Source: Mycoplasma wenyonii
GTDB lineage: Bacteria; Bacillota_I; Bacilli_A; Mycoplasmatales; Mycoplasmoidaceae
Direction: 5' to 3'
Assembly: GCF_003265155.1 (NCBI RefSeq)
Contig: NZ_QKVO01000001.1
Location: forward strand, 79,501 to 143,500
Length of the DNA stretch: 64,000 nt
The translations under genes were made by a program, and so were the position numbers. Positions 1 through 8,470 of the stretch are shown piece by piece (within the stretch, counting starts at the first letter, position 1; each line of letters starts with the position of its first letter). The notes beneath the pieces were generated by a model. The model was not told where the DNA came from, made no database searches, and saw only the letters and a list, made by a program, of their open reading frames with translations.

Positions 1-70
1 ATTGCAAACCAATAGTTAGTTTTTAGTTACTTTAGAAAAACAAAGAAATTAATTAAAAGTATTTATTAGA

Positions 71-162
71 GGAGACTTACCCAAGTGGTTAAGGGGGCAT
101 CCTGCTAAGATGTTAGGTGGCTTATTTGCTGCGCAAGAGTTCGAATCTCTTAGTTTCCGCCA
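71..162 (+). tRNA. tRNA-Ser(GCT)
   Basis: Class II tRNA with a long variable arm. The 7-bp acceptor (GGAGACT with AGTTTCC) closes with one G-T pair, followed by discriminator G and an encoded CCA. Anticodon GCT is at 104-106 in a CTGCTAA loop, so it reads AGC/AGT. It stands apart from the main tRNA cluster at 4.7-5.4 kb. Confidence 0.95.
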
Positions 163-189
163 GTTTATTAATTAACCAATTAATTATCT

Positions 190-612
190 TTAACAGAAGA
201 AGTTTGCTCAAAAAGATTTAGTTTCTACAAAATACTTAATCATTTTTGGGCTGTGTTCCTTAGGTTGGTCGGGTTTTGAATGGGAAAAAATTGTAGCTAT
301 TTCTCCCCCACCTCCAACTACAGATTCCTGATTATTACCTAAATTTAGTCAAATTGTTGTATATTCGATACCTTTAGGATCTTTAAAATCTAAGTGTTTT
401 TTGATACTCGCTGATTTCGCCTTTCCATCTTCAAAATATTTAAAAATGTCATTGTCTTTCAACTTTCTTTTCTTTCAGTTTTCTATAGGAATAATTAATT
501 TATCATTAGTCAAATGAGCATAATCAAACTTATCAACTTTTATTGCAAAACCAGAGAATACTAGAGTTACAAAGCTAAAAGCTATCACAGAAAAGATTTC
601 CTTAAGAAACAT
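190..612 (-). CDS. hypothetical secreted protein downstream of the C39 exporter
   Basis: This 140-residue protein is read with UGA as Trp (three codons). It begins MFLKEIFSVIAF with a hydrophobic N-terminal segment (about residues 5-24) that looks like a Sec signal or membrane anchor, followed by a polar Lys-rich body and a GGGG run near residue 96. Its ATG lies 3 nt after the exporter's stop codon, so the two genes are almost certainly cotranscribed and perhaps translationally coupled. I do not recognise the family. The position suggests an accessory or immunity role for the exporter, but nothing in the sequence proves it. The leader does not look like a double-glycine leader. Confidence 0.7.
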
Positions 613-615
613 ACT

Positions 616-2640
616 TTAAGAGATCAAAGATATTTGTCTTAAGTCAATATGGTTAATAAAGAATTGGCTTAGATTGAGATCATGTTCAGAACAAATTACA
701 AAGTTCTTTTCAAAAATTAATGGAAATAATTTCTTAAATACAATCTCTCTAATAGCAGAGTTAATATGAGAAGTTGTTTCGTCTAATAACAAGATCTTTC
801 TAGAAAGAGTACATAGATAAAGAAAATTAACAAACTGTCTTTGTCCATCACTAAGTTCTTTAGTTTTTAGTTTTTGATAGTCATAAATTCCTATTTGCTT
901 AGCTAAAGTCAAAACAGTCTTAAGCCTTTCTTCACTTAAAGATTGCTTCAGTTTCAATCAGTCAAGTTCTAGAGCTTCTGATTTAGAGTTTTGATAGATA
1001 ACTAATTTATTAAGAGAACTCATTCAAAGACTAGATAGTCTAGTTCCATTAATAAAGATGGAATTAACTGCATCAGGTAACTTAGCAGAAATTAACTTGT
1101 ATAGAGTACTCTTGCCTATTCCAGAAGGCCCAGAGATAAAACTACTAGGATAGATGGACAAATTTAAGTTATGAAATATTGTTTTTTCTCCATTGTGATA
1201 ACTCAATCCTTTGATCTCAATTAATCTAGGCTCCAAAGGAAAAATATAAGCTTCACTCATTGTTATTGGTAAGTTGTCATTAAACAACAGATGTTTAAAG
1301 TGATTCACTGAGTTTTTATATTTAGCTCAATTCAAGCCATTAAGTATTAATTTGTCTAAAGCAGAGCTTAGTTGCATATAGGCAATTCCAGCAAGGATCA
1401 AATGAGAAATAGAAATACTTCTTGAAAAACATAGATATGCCCCTATAAAGTAAATTGAGCAATTTATCAATTGTGTCATAAAAAAATTCAGTTTTAGGAA
1501 CAAAGTCTTTTTTAACTGAAAGTTTTTATCAGTTAACTGTCACTCAGTTATTTCAGTACTTAGTGAACTATTTAGAAAAGAGAACTTGCTGAAATCTCAT
1601 TCATATTTCAGAAATTGATTTAGTTTGAAAATTAATTTCTGAATATTGACCTTATGTTTGAGTAACTTTCCTACTCCTGAATTATCTAGCTTATGAAGGA
1701 TATAGAAATTAACTGTCTTAGTAAATATCAAAACAATAATTAGGGTTAAGAATCAAGATTGCAGATAGATCAGATAGAAGATTATGAGAGAAGCAATCAT
1801 AACACTAGAGATCATTGTGCTCAGTAATTCACTGTAGAAGAGAGACATTGTCTCTATATACTCTTGAATCATTAGATATTGATTCTTAGATAACTTAGAT
1901 CAGAAATAGTTCTTTTTTCTCTCTAATCTATTCAGCAAGATACTGTATAGCTCTTTACAGTATCATTGCTTATCTTTGAAGTAATAAATAGACTTCAGAT
2001 ACTCTACTAGAGCTCAGATAAAGATAACTAGAATGGCAATAAAGATAATGGGGGCAATATTTTGTAAGTATTGGCTCTGTATCACATCCTCAAATACCAA
2101 TTTGTTAGTAACAAAACTAATAATTAGTAAGAAAAAAACTGTTAGCTCTAGAGATATATTTCTCAATAATCTAGAAGGCTTAAGAATAGAGATTTCTTTC
2201 TGGGAATAGTTAACTAATATTCTGGACTTACCAGAAGAATCAATCTTCTCTATTAGTAGTATCTTCCCAGAGAATATAGAAGCTAATTGTTGATAGTCAA
2301 CTCTGAATCTACCTAGTTCAGAGTCATATAACACACAAGTGCTTTGTGTTTTCTTAGCTATTACAAAGTGCTCAGCATTATTTCTATATAAGAGCATTAC
2401 AAAAAATCCTTGTAAAGGATTTGCCTGTAACTCTTTAATAGATAGCTTGTAAGCCTCTAAATGTATTCCATACTTTCTATTAATGGTTTCTAATTCAAAG
2501 ATAGAGATACCTCTTTCAGTGATATTTAGTTGATCGAATATCTCTGATCTACTTACTTCTCTGCCTAGAAAGTGATTAATTAATGATCTTGTAACGGAAA
2601 CACCACATTCATGTTCACTTTCTTGGTAGTAAATCTTCAT
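616..2640 (-). CDS. C39-peptidase ABC exporter (bacteriocin/lantibiotic-type)
   Basis: This 674-aa protein is one frame when UGA is Trp. Residues 1-125 form a C39 double-glycine peptidase domain: Cys12 in HECGV, His91 in AEHFV and Asp106 in YDSELG form the expected triad. A transmembrane exporter domain follows (hydrophobic from about 165 to 430). The C-terminal ATPase has Walker A GPSGIGKS near 504-511, signature LSDGQ near 596-600 and Walker B ILLLDE near 616-621. Family members remove leader peptides after GG/GA/AG while exporting the cargo. It is divergent from the Cys/His-rich gene at 2733 and leads a two-gene unit. Candidate substrates with matching leaders lie at 39215 and 39614. Confidence 0.9.
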
Positions 2641-2714
2641 ATAGTAGGCCTCGCCAATTCATTAATTAAGACAAAAACTAATAAAGAAATAAATATACAC
2701 TTAAGAAGTTTATA

Positions 2715-2720
2715 TATAAT
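2715..2720 (+). promoter_or_regulatory. candidate -10 box for the Cys/His-rich gene
   Basis: A TATAAT hexamer sits 12 nt before the ATG at 2733, with no convincing -35. If it is used, transcription would start only a few bases before the ATG, giving an almost leaderless mRNA. It lies in the 92-nt divergent spacer shared with the exporter. Confidence 0.4.
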
Positions 2721-2732
2721 TAAGGTAAATCT

Positions 2733-2924
2733 ATGTCTTGTTGCTGTAAACATATGTGTCATCACTGTTGTGGTTCTTGTTGCTGTATGTCTTCTTGTTG
2801 CCACTCTCATCACCATCATTGTTGCTCAACTACTTCCAGTTGTTGTTCAGATTTTTGCGCTGAAGAAGAATCTTGTGGAAGTTGTTGCAAAGACTGTTCA
2901 GGACACAAAGGAAGCTTAAGTTAG
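2733..2924 (+). CDS. Cys/His-rich small protein (possible metal-binding or secreted peptide)
   Basis: A 63-residue protein with 20 Cys and 9 His (46% of residues), arranged as repeated CC/CCC pairs, CxxC spacings (such as CGSCC) and an HHHH run at 26-29. Neighbouring proteins are poor in cysteine, so the composition is not background. There is no hydrophobic signal and no clear double-glycine leader. It is divergent from the C39 exporter and ends 41 nt before sufU. Plausible roles are a metallothionein-like metal store, a partner of Fe-S assembly, or a disulfide-rich exported peptide. A longer ORF in another frame overlaps it, but this frame has the biased composition. No family is recognised. 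Confidence 0.65.
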   Translation: MSCCCKHMCHHCCGSCCCMSSCCHSHHHHCCSTTSSCCSDFCAEEESCGSCCKDCSGHKGSLS

Positions 2925-2935
2925 GCTAGCTCTAA

Positions 2936-2954
2936 GCTTGGCTTTAAGCCAAGC
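2936..2954 (+). terminator. hairpin between the Cys/His-rich gene and sufU
   Basis: GCTTGGC and GCCAAGC form a 7-bp stem around a TTTAA loop. A second outer arm (TTAGGC at 2921 with GCCTAA at 2961) could extend it up to the sufU start. There is no T tract, so it may be a partial terminator, an mRNA-stability element or a translational control site. Confidence 0.4.
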
Positions 2955-2965
2955 AATTAAGCCTA

Positions 2966-3373
2966 ATGTATCAAGATATTGTTTACTCTCTCTCTGAAGT
3001 TACTAGATTCTATTCCAAAGAGCAAAAGAGAGGAATCTTAGTCAAACCAAGTCAAGAGTTAGGTTGTCAAGACAACATTCAAGTTCTCTTAAGCTCTAAT
3101 CCTTTTATTACAAATATTCAATTAGAGATGCAAGGATGTATCTTACTTAAAGCCTCTGTTAATGCTCTTTGCTTAGCTATTGAGAATAAGAGCAAAACAG
3201 AAAGTATTCAAATAATCGATAACTTTTTAAAGATGATTCAAGGAGAAAACTTTAACCCTGAATTCTTAACTGAGAGTCTAAAGATATTTGAAAAATTTAA
3301 ATTAGCTTTAAGCAGAAGAACTTGTCTAACACTAGGAGCCTTAGAGCTAAAAAAGACTATAGAAACTAACTAA
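2966..3373 (+). CDS. sufU: SufU/IscU-type iron-sulfur scaffold protein
   Basis: This 135-aa protein has the SufU/NifU-N layout: a first cysteine in LGCQDNI (residue ~34), a second in the QGCILLKAS block and a third in RRTCLTLG near the C-terminus, the three positions that bind Zn or Fe-S. It would take sulfur from the cysteine desulfurase encoded at 8460. The ATG at 2966 falls just after the hairpin that follows the Cys/His-rich gene, so the two are probably on one transcript. The usual NPxCGD motif is reduced to GCQD, and the protein is slightly shorter than typical SufU. Confidence 0.8.
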   Translation: MYQDIVYSLSEVTRFYSKEQKRGILVKPSQELGCQDNIQVLLSSNPFITNIQLEMQGCILLKASVNALCLAIENKSKTESIQIIDNFLKMIQGENFNPEFLTESLKIFEKFKLALSRRTCLTLGALELKKTIETN

Positions 3374-3375
3374 TT

Positions 3376-4353
3376 ATTGATTCACAAAAACAATTAATTC
3401 TAGGATCACACATCTCCCTAAACAAATCTAATAACTATCTCTTAGGAGCAGTACAAGAGTCAATATACAATGGTGCCGATTGCTTCATGATTTTTACTGG
3501 CCCTCCCCAAAATCAACGAAGAGTCCCAATTGATCAACTATTTCTATCAGAAGCTTTAAAAGAGGCTCAAAAAGCCAATATAAACTTCCAAAATTGTGTA
3601 GTCCATGCTCCTTATATCTTTAACCTAGCAAAAAAAGATGAAGATGGCTTCATCCATTCTTTAGTGGTTAATGAGATTCAGAGAACCGTTCAAATGGGAA
3701 TAAAGATCTTTGTTGTTCATCCTGGTTTCTTTTACTCAAAGCCCAAAGATCCTGAGCAACTCTCCAAAGATAGACAGGCTGGAATACAACAAATTATTAG
3801 TAATCTAAAGAGAATATTAAAAACCACAGAACATTTAGACTATTGATTCGCTTTAGAGACAATGGCAGGCAAAAAGAATCAATTAGGAAGCAGTTTAGAA
3901 GAACTTAAAGAAATCATTGAAGGATGTGAAAATCACCCTAGATTAGCTGTGTGTTTAGATACAGTTCATCTACATGACAGCGGCTACGACCTCTCTGATG
4001 TAGAAGGATTTAAAAAACACTTTGACTCTTTAATAGGACTAGACAGAATTAAGACTATACATCTAGGAGATTCAATGAATCCCAGAGGATCTAGAAAAGA
4101 TAGACATGCAAACCTTAATTATGGTCATATAGGTTTTGATACTTTAATGAAGTGAGCTTATGATGAATTCTTTTCAACTCTTCCCATAATAGTAGAAACG
4201 CCTTTCTGAATTAAAAAAGTTGGTGAAAAGAAAACCTTAGTCTCTCCCTATAAATGAGAGATTCAATTAATTAGGAATAGAGCCTGAAAACCTATTCCAA
4301 ATCCAGAACACCAACCTATCTATAATCGTTTTCTAACTTCAACTAATGAGTAA
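3376..4353 (+). CDS. nfo: endonuclease IV (AP endonuclease)
   Basis: About 325 aa with UGA as Trp. The N-terminal LGSHISL, the metal-ligand strings VVHAPYIFN and FVVHPGF, AVCLDTVHLHDSGYDL and TIHLGDSMNPRGSRKDRHAN are classic endonuclease IV motifs (tri-zinc site, base-excision repair). The frame opens only at 3370, right after sufU, and contains no ATG, GTG or TTG before the conserved LGSH block; ATT at 3373 or 3376 is the only plausible start, overlapping or abutting the sufU stop. The protein is longer than the usual ~280 aa through a C-terminal extension. The last eight bases overlap the next gene. Confidence 0.88.
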
Positions 4354-4663
4354 CTTTAAAACCTATTGAACTAAACTAAAAAACTTTATCTCTAGATTCT
4401 GTAAGTCTTATTTAGAGTGACTTCATAGACAAAGAGAGCAAAGACATGTTAAGTTCGTCAAGAAACGCACTAAATTAGATTGCAAAATAAAAAACCTAGA
4501 TCGAAAATTAGGTTTATATTTAAAGAAAACAGAAGCTAAAAAACAAAAGTTACAAGAAAAACTCAATAAAGTTAATAAAAAGTTAGAAAAGCTTGACAAA
4601 GCTTTATCTAACGAACTAGAGGTTTTTGAGACAAAGACTGAGGAAGAAAATCCTAATTTCTAA
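4346..4663 (+). CDS. small basic coiled-coil protein, unknown function
   Basis: A 105-aa protein whose ATG overlaps the nfo stop by 8 nt, implying coupled translation. An N-terminal aromatic/basic segment (residues 1-30, including two UGA-Trp) is followed by a Lys/Glu/Leu-rich stretch (about 40-95) with heptad-like spacing typical of a coiled coil, and an acidic tail. No family is recognised. There is no signal peptide. It precedes the tRNA cluster. Confidence 0.6.
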
Positions 4664-4692
4664 TATATAAAGTTTTTATAGTATAAAAATAG

Positions 4693-4768
4693 GGTGTCTT
4701 AGCCAAGTTGGTAAGGCATGGAGCTGCAACCTCCATATGCATCAGTTCGAATCTGATAGACACCTCCA
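4693..4768 (+). tRNA. tRNA-Cys(GCA)
   Basis: Acceptor GGTGTCT pairs with AGACACC, discriminator T, encoded CCA. Anticodon GCA at 4726-4728 in a CTGCAAC loop closed by GGAG/CTCC. First gene of an eight-tRNA cluster. Confidence 0.95.
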
Positions 4769-4772
4769 AAAG

Positions 4773-4848
4773 CTCCTAATAGCTCAATGGACAGAGCACT
4801 AGCTTGCGGTGCTAGAGGTTATAAGTTCGACTCTTATTTAGGAGGCCA
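4773..4848 (+). tRNA. tRNA-Arg(GCG)
   Basis: Acceptor CTCCTAA with TTAGGAG, discriminator G, encoded CCA. The anticodon stem CTAGC/GCTAG closes loop TTGCGGT, so anticodon GCG is at 4806-4808. Bacteria normally use ACG (inosine) here. A genomic G34 would read CGC/CGT without deamination. Confidence 0.85.
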
Positions 4849-4854
4849 GAAGTT

Positions 4855-4932
4855 CGGGACATAGCTCAGTTTGATTAGAGTGCTTGGTTTGGGACCAAGA
4901 GGTCGCAGGTTTGAATCCTGTTGTCCCGACCA
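4855..4932 (+). tRNA. tRNA-Pro(TGG)
   Basis: Acceptor CGGGACA with TGTCCCG, discriminator A, encoded CCA. The anticodon loop TTTGGGA has TGG closed by CTTGG/CCAAG. Intact D and T arms. Confidence 0.94.
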
Positions 4933-4939
4933 GTAGTTT

Positions 4940-5016
4940 GGCAGGATATCTCAGTTGGTTAGAGGGATCGGTTCATATCCGATAGGTCGCGGGTTCGAGC
5001 CCCGCTCCTGCTACCA
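4940..5016 (+). tRNA. tRNA-Met(CAT), elongator
   Basis: Acceptor GGCAGGA pairs with TCCTGCT (first pair G-T). Anticodon CAT in loop TTCATAT, closed by ATCGG/CCGAT. The body resembles mycoplasma elongator tRNA-Met; the second CAT gene at 5199 has the initiator feature. tRNA-Ile with lysidine is the alternative, less likely. Confidence 0.85.
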
Positions 5017-5022
5017 TTTATA

Positions 5023-5114
5023 GGAAGCTTACCCAAGTGGACGAAGGGGTCAGTCTTGAAAACTGAGAGGCATCTAATAGGTGCGCAGGGGTTCGAATCC
5101 CTTAGCTTCCGCCA
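5023..5114 (+). tRNA. tRNA-Ser(TGA)
   Basis: Class II tRNA with a long variable arm. Acceptor GGAAGCT with AGCTTCC, discriminator G, encoded CCA; anticodon TGA in loop TTGAAAA. Confidence 0.94.
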
Positions 5115-5143
5115 TTTATTTGTTAATATCACCTATGAGTGAA

Positions 5144-5190
5144 GTCTCTCATTAAGGGGAATTCCTTCCTCTTTAGAGAGTATTTTTTTC
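5144..5190 (+). terminator. candidate intrinsic terminator inside the tRNA cluster
   Basis: CTCTC (5146-5150) pairs with GAGAG (5176-5180), with an inner AAGG/CCTT stem, followed directly by TATTTTTTT. It would end transcription after tRNA-Ser and separate the first five tRNAs of the cluster from the last three. Confidence 0.55.
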
Positions 5191-5198
5191 TGTAATAT

Positions 5199-5276
5199 CG
5201 CGGGGTAGAGCAGTTTGGTTAGCTCGTCAGGCTCATAATCTGAAGGTCGTAGGTTCAAATCCTACCCCCGCTACCA
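5199..5276 (+). tRNA. initiator tRNA-fMet(CAT)
   Basis: The acceptor begins CGCGGGG against CCCCGCT, leaving the first position (C-T) unpaired as expected of a bacterial initiator. Anticodon CAT in loop CTCATAA; encoded CCA. Confidence 0.9.
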
Positions 5277-5280
5277 ATAG

Positions 5281-5357
5281 GGGCTTTTAGTGTAGAGACC
5301 TAACATACCACACTGTCACTGTGGAGATCGCGGGTTTGAATCCCGTAAGGCCCGCCA
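5281..5357 (+). tRNA. tRNA-Asp(GTC)
   Basis: Acceptor GGGCTTT with AAGGCCC, discriminator G, encoded CCA. Anticodon GTC in loop CTGTCAC closed by CCACA/TGTGG. Confidence 0.93.
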
Positions 5358-5374
5358 TATATGGATTTTGGGTA

Positions 5375-5450
5375 GGCTTCGTAGCTCAGTCGGTAGAGCA
5401 ACGGTCTGAAGCACCGTGTGTCGGCAGTTCGATTCTGCCCGAAGCCACCA
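5375..5450 (+). tRNA. tRNA-Phe(GAA)
   Basis: Acceptor GGCTTCG with CGAAGCC, discriminator A, encoded CCA. Anticodon GAA in loop CTGAAGC closed by ACGGT/ACCGT. Last gene of the cluster. Confidence 0.94.
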
Positions 5451-5509
5451 TAATAAAAAAACATTTAGTATTCTTTAAATTAATTAATTTCTTAACTTAA
5501 GTTTTCATT

Positions 5510-5674
5510 ATGCCTAGAATAGCTATCCTATTCCAGTGCTCTGAATGTAAATTTAGATACTACTTAAGTCAAAAGAAGATAGATAAGACTGTGGTTAATA
5601 AAAAATTAGAGCTAAATAAATTCTGTAAGAAATGTAGAAAACACTCTAAACATATAGAACATAAAGTAGACTAA
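5510..5674 (+). CDS. rpmG: ribosomal protein L33
   Basis: A 54-residue basic protein beginning MPRIAILFQCSECKFRYYLS and ending ...KFCKKCRKHSKHIEHKVD. The two CxxC pairs (CSEC, CKKC) are the zinc-ribbon of zinc-type L33. It is the first protein gene after the tRNA cluster and lies 44 nt before the next gene. Confidence 0.88.
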   Translation: MPRIAILFQCSECKFRYYLSQKKIDKTVVNKKLELNKFCKKCRKHSKHIEHKVD

Positions 5675-5718
5675 TTAACTAAATTAAGGGTAAGTAAAAG
5701 TAATTTAGTTAGGTAATA

Positions 5719-5934
5719 ATGAAAAAGATATTTTTAGATGCTCCGCTATATATTAAGGTCTTCGCCTCTGCTTTTGTTGCTTTAGCTAGTTTAACTACTG
5801 GAGCCTTTTATTATGTTGGGGGAAAACTCCAAGCAAAATACAACAAAGATCTATTACAGATTCATAAAGCTAAGGAGATGGTAAATGCTCAACACAGACA
5901 ATTAAGTTACTATAGAAGAACAACTATTCCTTAG
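5719..5934 (+). CDS. small single-span membrane protein, unknown
   Basis: 71 aa with one hydrophobic segment (about residues 11-33, YIKVFASAFVALASL...) and a basic C-terminal tail. Its TAG stop shares its last base with the GTG start of secG, so translation is probably coupled. No family is recognised. The location at the head of secG-rnr-smpB could suggest a role near the translocon, but this is only context. Confidence 0.65.
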   Translation: MKKIFLDAPLYIKVFASAFVALASLTTGAFYYVGGKLQAKYNKDLLQIHKAKEMVNAQHRQLSYYRRTTIP

Positions 5935-6161
5935 TGGTTGCAGTTATATATAGTCTTGCATTTCTTCTTTTAGTTTTAGGTCTTCTTCTTTCTTCCTCAG
6001 GTTCTACAGGAGGTTTCTCTGTATTGTCTGGTTATGACATAGAACTATTTAAGAAGACTAAAGACTATGGAATAGTCAAGATACTTAAGTTACTAATGTT
6101 TTTGTTTACCTTACTTTTATTTATTCTTTGTATTAGTTATCTGAAAAAATTAAAAGGATAG
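5934..6161 (+). CDS. secG: SecG, protein translocase subunit
   Basis: 75 aa with two transmembrane segments (about 3-22 and 50-70) separated by a GSTGGFSVLSGYDIELFKKT loop, the glycine-rich/GxxxELFKKTKDxG pattern of mollicute SecG. The GTG start overlaps the preceding stop by one base. Gene order secG-rnr-smpB is the conserved Gram-positive arrangement, which strongly supports the call. It acts with SecYE and with SecA, which is encoded at 50857. Confidence 0.88.
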   Translation: MVAVIYSLAFLLLVLGLLLSSSGSTGGFSVLSGYDIELFKKTKDYGIVKILKLLMFLFTLLLFILCISYLKKLKG

Positions 6162-6174
6162 CTTTTAATGTTTC

Positions 6175-8061
6175 TTGAATCGCAATCATTTTTACAAAAG
6201 AATAAAGGTAAATAGATTTAGCGGAACGGGGTTTATTCCCCGATTCAAGCTAAAGATCTCCAAAGAGAACCTTAAGGGAGCTCTAAATAATGATTTAGTT
6301 TTATTTAAGTTACCAGATCTCAGAAAAGGTTCTAGAGATACTGAACCAAAGATCATAAAGATAGTTGAGAGATTCAAGGTTAACTTTGTAGTTGAAGTTC
6401 TTGAGATATTAAGACAGGGAATTATTGTTTTTTTTGATGATCCTCAACTGTCTGGAAAGAGAGCAATATTTGGAGTTTTTTCAAAAGTTCAAATAGGACA
6501 TAAGATTCTTGTTCAATTGAAAGCTTTTCCTCCTGAAAGAATACAAGGAAAACTTTTAGAGATACTAGGACCTAAAGGAGAGCCGGAAGTAGACTTCAAG
6601 TCTTTAGTACTAGATCTAAAGCTCCCTAATAAGTTTCTAGGCCAAGAACTACAGGAAGAAATAAGACAACTTAAATCACAAAGAGAGTCTGTATTAACTA
6701 ATACAGAACTATATAAGTCTTTAGAGGATAAGTATTTCTTCACTATAGACGGAGAAAAAGCTAAAGACTTTGATGATGCTATTTGCACAGAAAAGCTTGA
6801 AAATGGCTTTAGGCTTTATGTAGCTATTGCAGATGTATGAGGTTACTTAAGACACTGTCCTTTTATATCTGAAGAAGCTAATCAAAGAGGAACTTCTATC
6901 TACTTACTCAATAGAGTTATTACTATGCTTCCTCCCATATTATCTGAGGATCTTTGTTCCTTGAGAGAAGGAGAAAAAAAGAACACCATCTGTCTTTCCA
7001 TAGAGATCACAGAAAGAGCTGAAATAAAGAAATCAACTCTAAAGATCTTTCCAGCTTTTATCTCTTCCAAGAAAAGATTTACCTATGAACAACTAAATAG
7101 GTATATGAAAGGACAAGAACAAAATCTATTTTCAGATGAACAACTTAAATTATCTGTTCTTCATAGTTATGAAGTTGCTAGAAAGTTTGTAGAGAAAGAG
7201 CAGACAGGAGACAAAGAGCCTTTAAGAATCTCTCAAGATAAGTTAAAGTATCACCTAGATGAGCAAGAAAGAATTACAGGCTACTCTAGAAGCAATGAAG
7301 ACTCTCATAGCTTCTTAAGTTTTGAGAAAGTGATAGAGAAGTATATGGTTCTAGCCAATAACTTAGTAGGAGAGTGATTTAAGAAACATAACCTTAAGAC
7401 AATCTATAGAGTACATAAGACTCCAGAACACTCAAGAATAAATAATTTCCTTTATGATATGCAATCCTTTAAGTGCAATGCCCCCATATTCCTTGATTCC
7501 CCTGACTTAACCACTAACAAGTTAAATAGGTTATTATCTGTCTTTAAACAAAGCCCACACTTTCAGCTAATTCAATATAACTTCTTATTAACTTTGCCAA
7601 AAGCAGAATACAGCCTAATGAATATAGGTCATTTTGGACTTAATAGTCAAAATTACCTACATTTCACTTCTCCCATTAGAAGACTCCCTGATTTATTAGT
7701 TCATAAGGCTTTATGAATGTATTTCCTTTCCCCTTCTCTCTATTCAGAGAGAGAGAAAGAAACTAGTCTTGAGATCTTAGATAAATTAGTCTATTTCTCT
7801 AATCTTTTTGAACAAAGAGCTGTTACTGCAGAAAGAAGATTCACTTCTAGGAAAATGTATCAATACTTATTAACTAAATACCCTAATCAAGAGTTTGAAG
7901 GAATAATAGTAGCTAAAACAGAATGTGGTTACAATATCCGAATAGATAATTGTTACGAAGGATTTATTAGAAGAGAAAACTGTAAGTCTAACAAGAGATT
8001 AGGTGATTTCATTCTACTTAAGAAAATGGAGTATTCTTGAGATGAATTTATAGAGAGGTAA
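6175..8061 (+). CDS. rnr: ribonuclease R (RNase II/R family)
   Basis: A 628-aa 3'-5' exoribonuclease read with UGA-Trp. The catalytic RNB motif is present as DGEKAKDFDDAIC (near residues 195-207), followed by YVAIADVWGY, and HFTSPIRRLPDLLVHKAL in the second half. A short S1-like C-terminus (GIIVAKTECGYNIRI) follows. It is shorter than typical RNase R because the N-terminal cold-shock region and the basic tail are trimmed. Start TTG at 6175, because an in-frame TAA at 6166 closes the frame upstream. In minimal bacteria RNase R is often the only processive exonuclease; it also degrades tmRNA-tagged transcripts, matching the adjacent smpB. Confidence 0.93.
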
Positions 8062-8068
8062 GGGGGAG

Positions 8069-8470
8069 ATTCATCTACAAAGTAACAAAAAAAGACTCCA
8101 TAAATATCAATCCTTTGATAGTTATGTTGCTGGATTAAGTCTTACTTCTCCTATTGTTAGAGGCATACTTAAAGGGGAATTGGCCTTTTCTAATAGTTAT
8201 GTGAAAGCTATAGGTACTGAACTATTCTTAGTTGGATTTTGTCCTGAACCAATTAGACTACTACTTCAAAAGAGAGAGATAAGAAAGATTATTGAATCTT
8301 CCAAAAAGAATGGATATAGCATACTCCCTTCCTCTCTCTTCTTAAAAAATAGAAGAATTAAATTAGAGATTCAGTTGTGCAAATACAACAAGAACTATTT
8401 AAAAGAGAAAAAGAATAAGAAATATCTAAGGTCTAGGGATAAAAGTAAGTTCTTAGATCTTGATTACTAA
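8069..8470 (+). CDS. smpB: SmpB, tmRNA-binding protein
   Basis: About 133 aa. SNKKRLHKYQSFDSYVAG at the N-terminus, KGELAFSNSYVKAIGTELFL and the basic C-terminal KKYLRSRDKSKFLDLDY match SmpB (trans-translation, ribosome rescue). The frame has no ATG, GTG or TTG before the conserved NKK block; ATT at 8069, immediately after an AGGGGGAG purine run, is the best start, the same non-standard situation as nfo. It lies 7 nt after rnr and overlaps sufS by 11 nt. Confidence 0.85.
   Translation: MHLQSNKKRLHKYQSFDSYVAGLSLTSPIVRGILKGELAFSNSYVKAIGTELFLVGFCPEPIRLLLQKREIRKIIESSKKNGYSILPSSLFLKNRRIKLEIQLCKYNKNYLKEKKNKKYLRSRDKSKFLDLDY

Noticed and set aside
2611..2919. 102-codon plus-strand frame overlapping the Cys/His-rich gene, and a minus-strand frame at 2637-2819
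   Set aside because: Both are shadows of the Cys-rich frame: their Val/Leu/Thr-rich composition results from repeated TGT/TGC codons read out of phase, and neither starts in a sensible context.
6513..6788. Minus-strand frames inside rnr, ppa, glyS and the DUF31 gene
   Set aside because: All are antisense shadows of long conserved genes.
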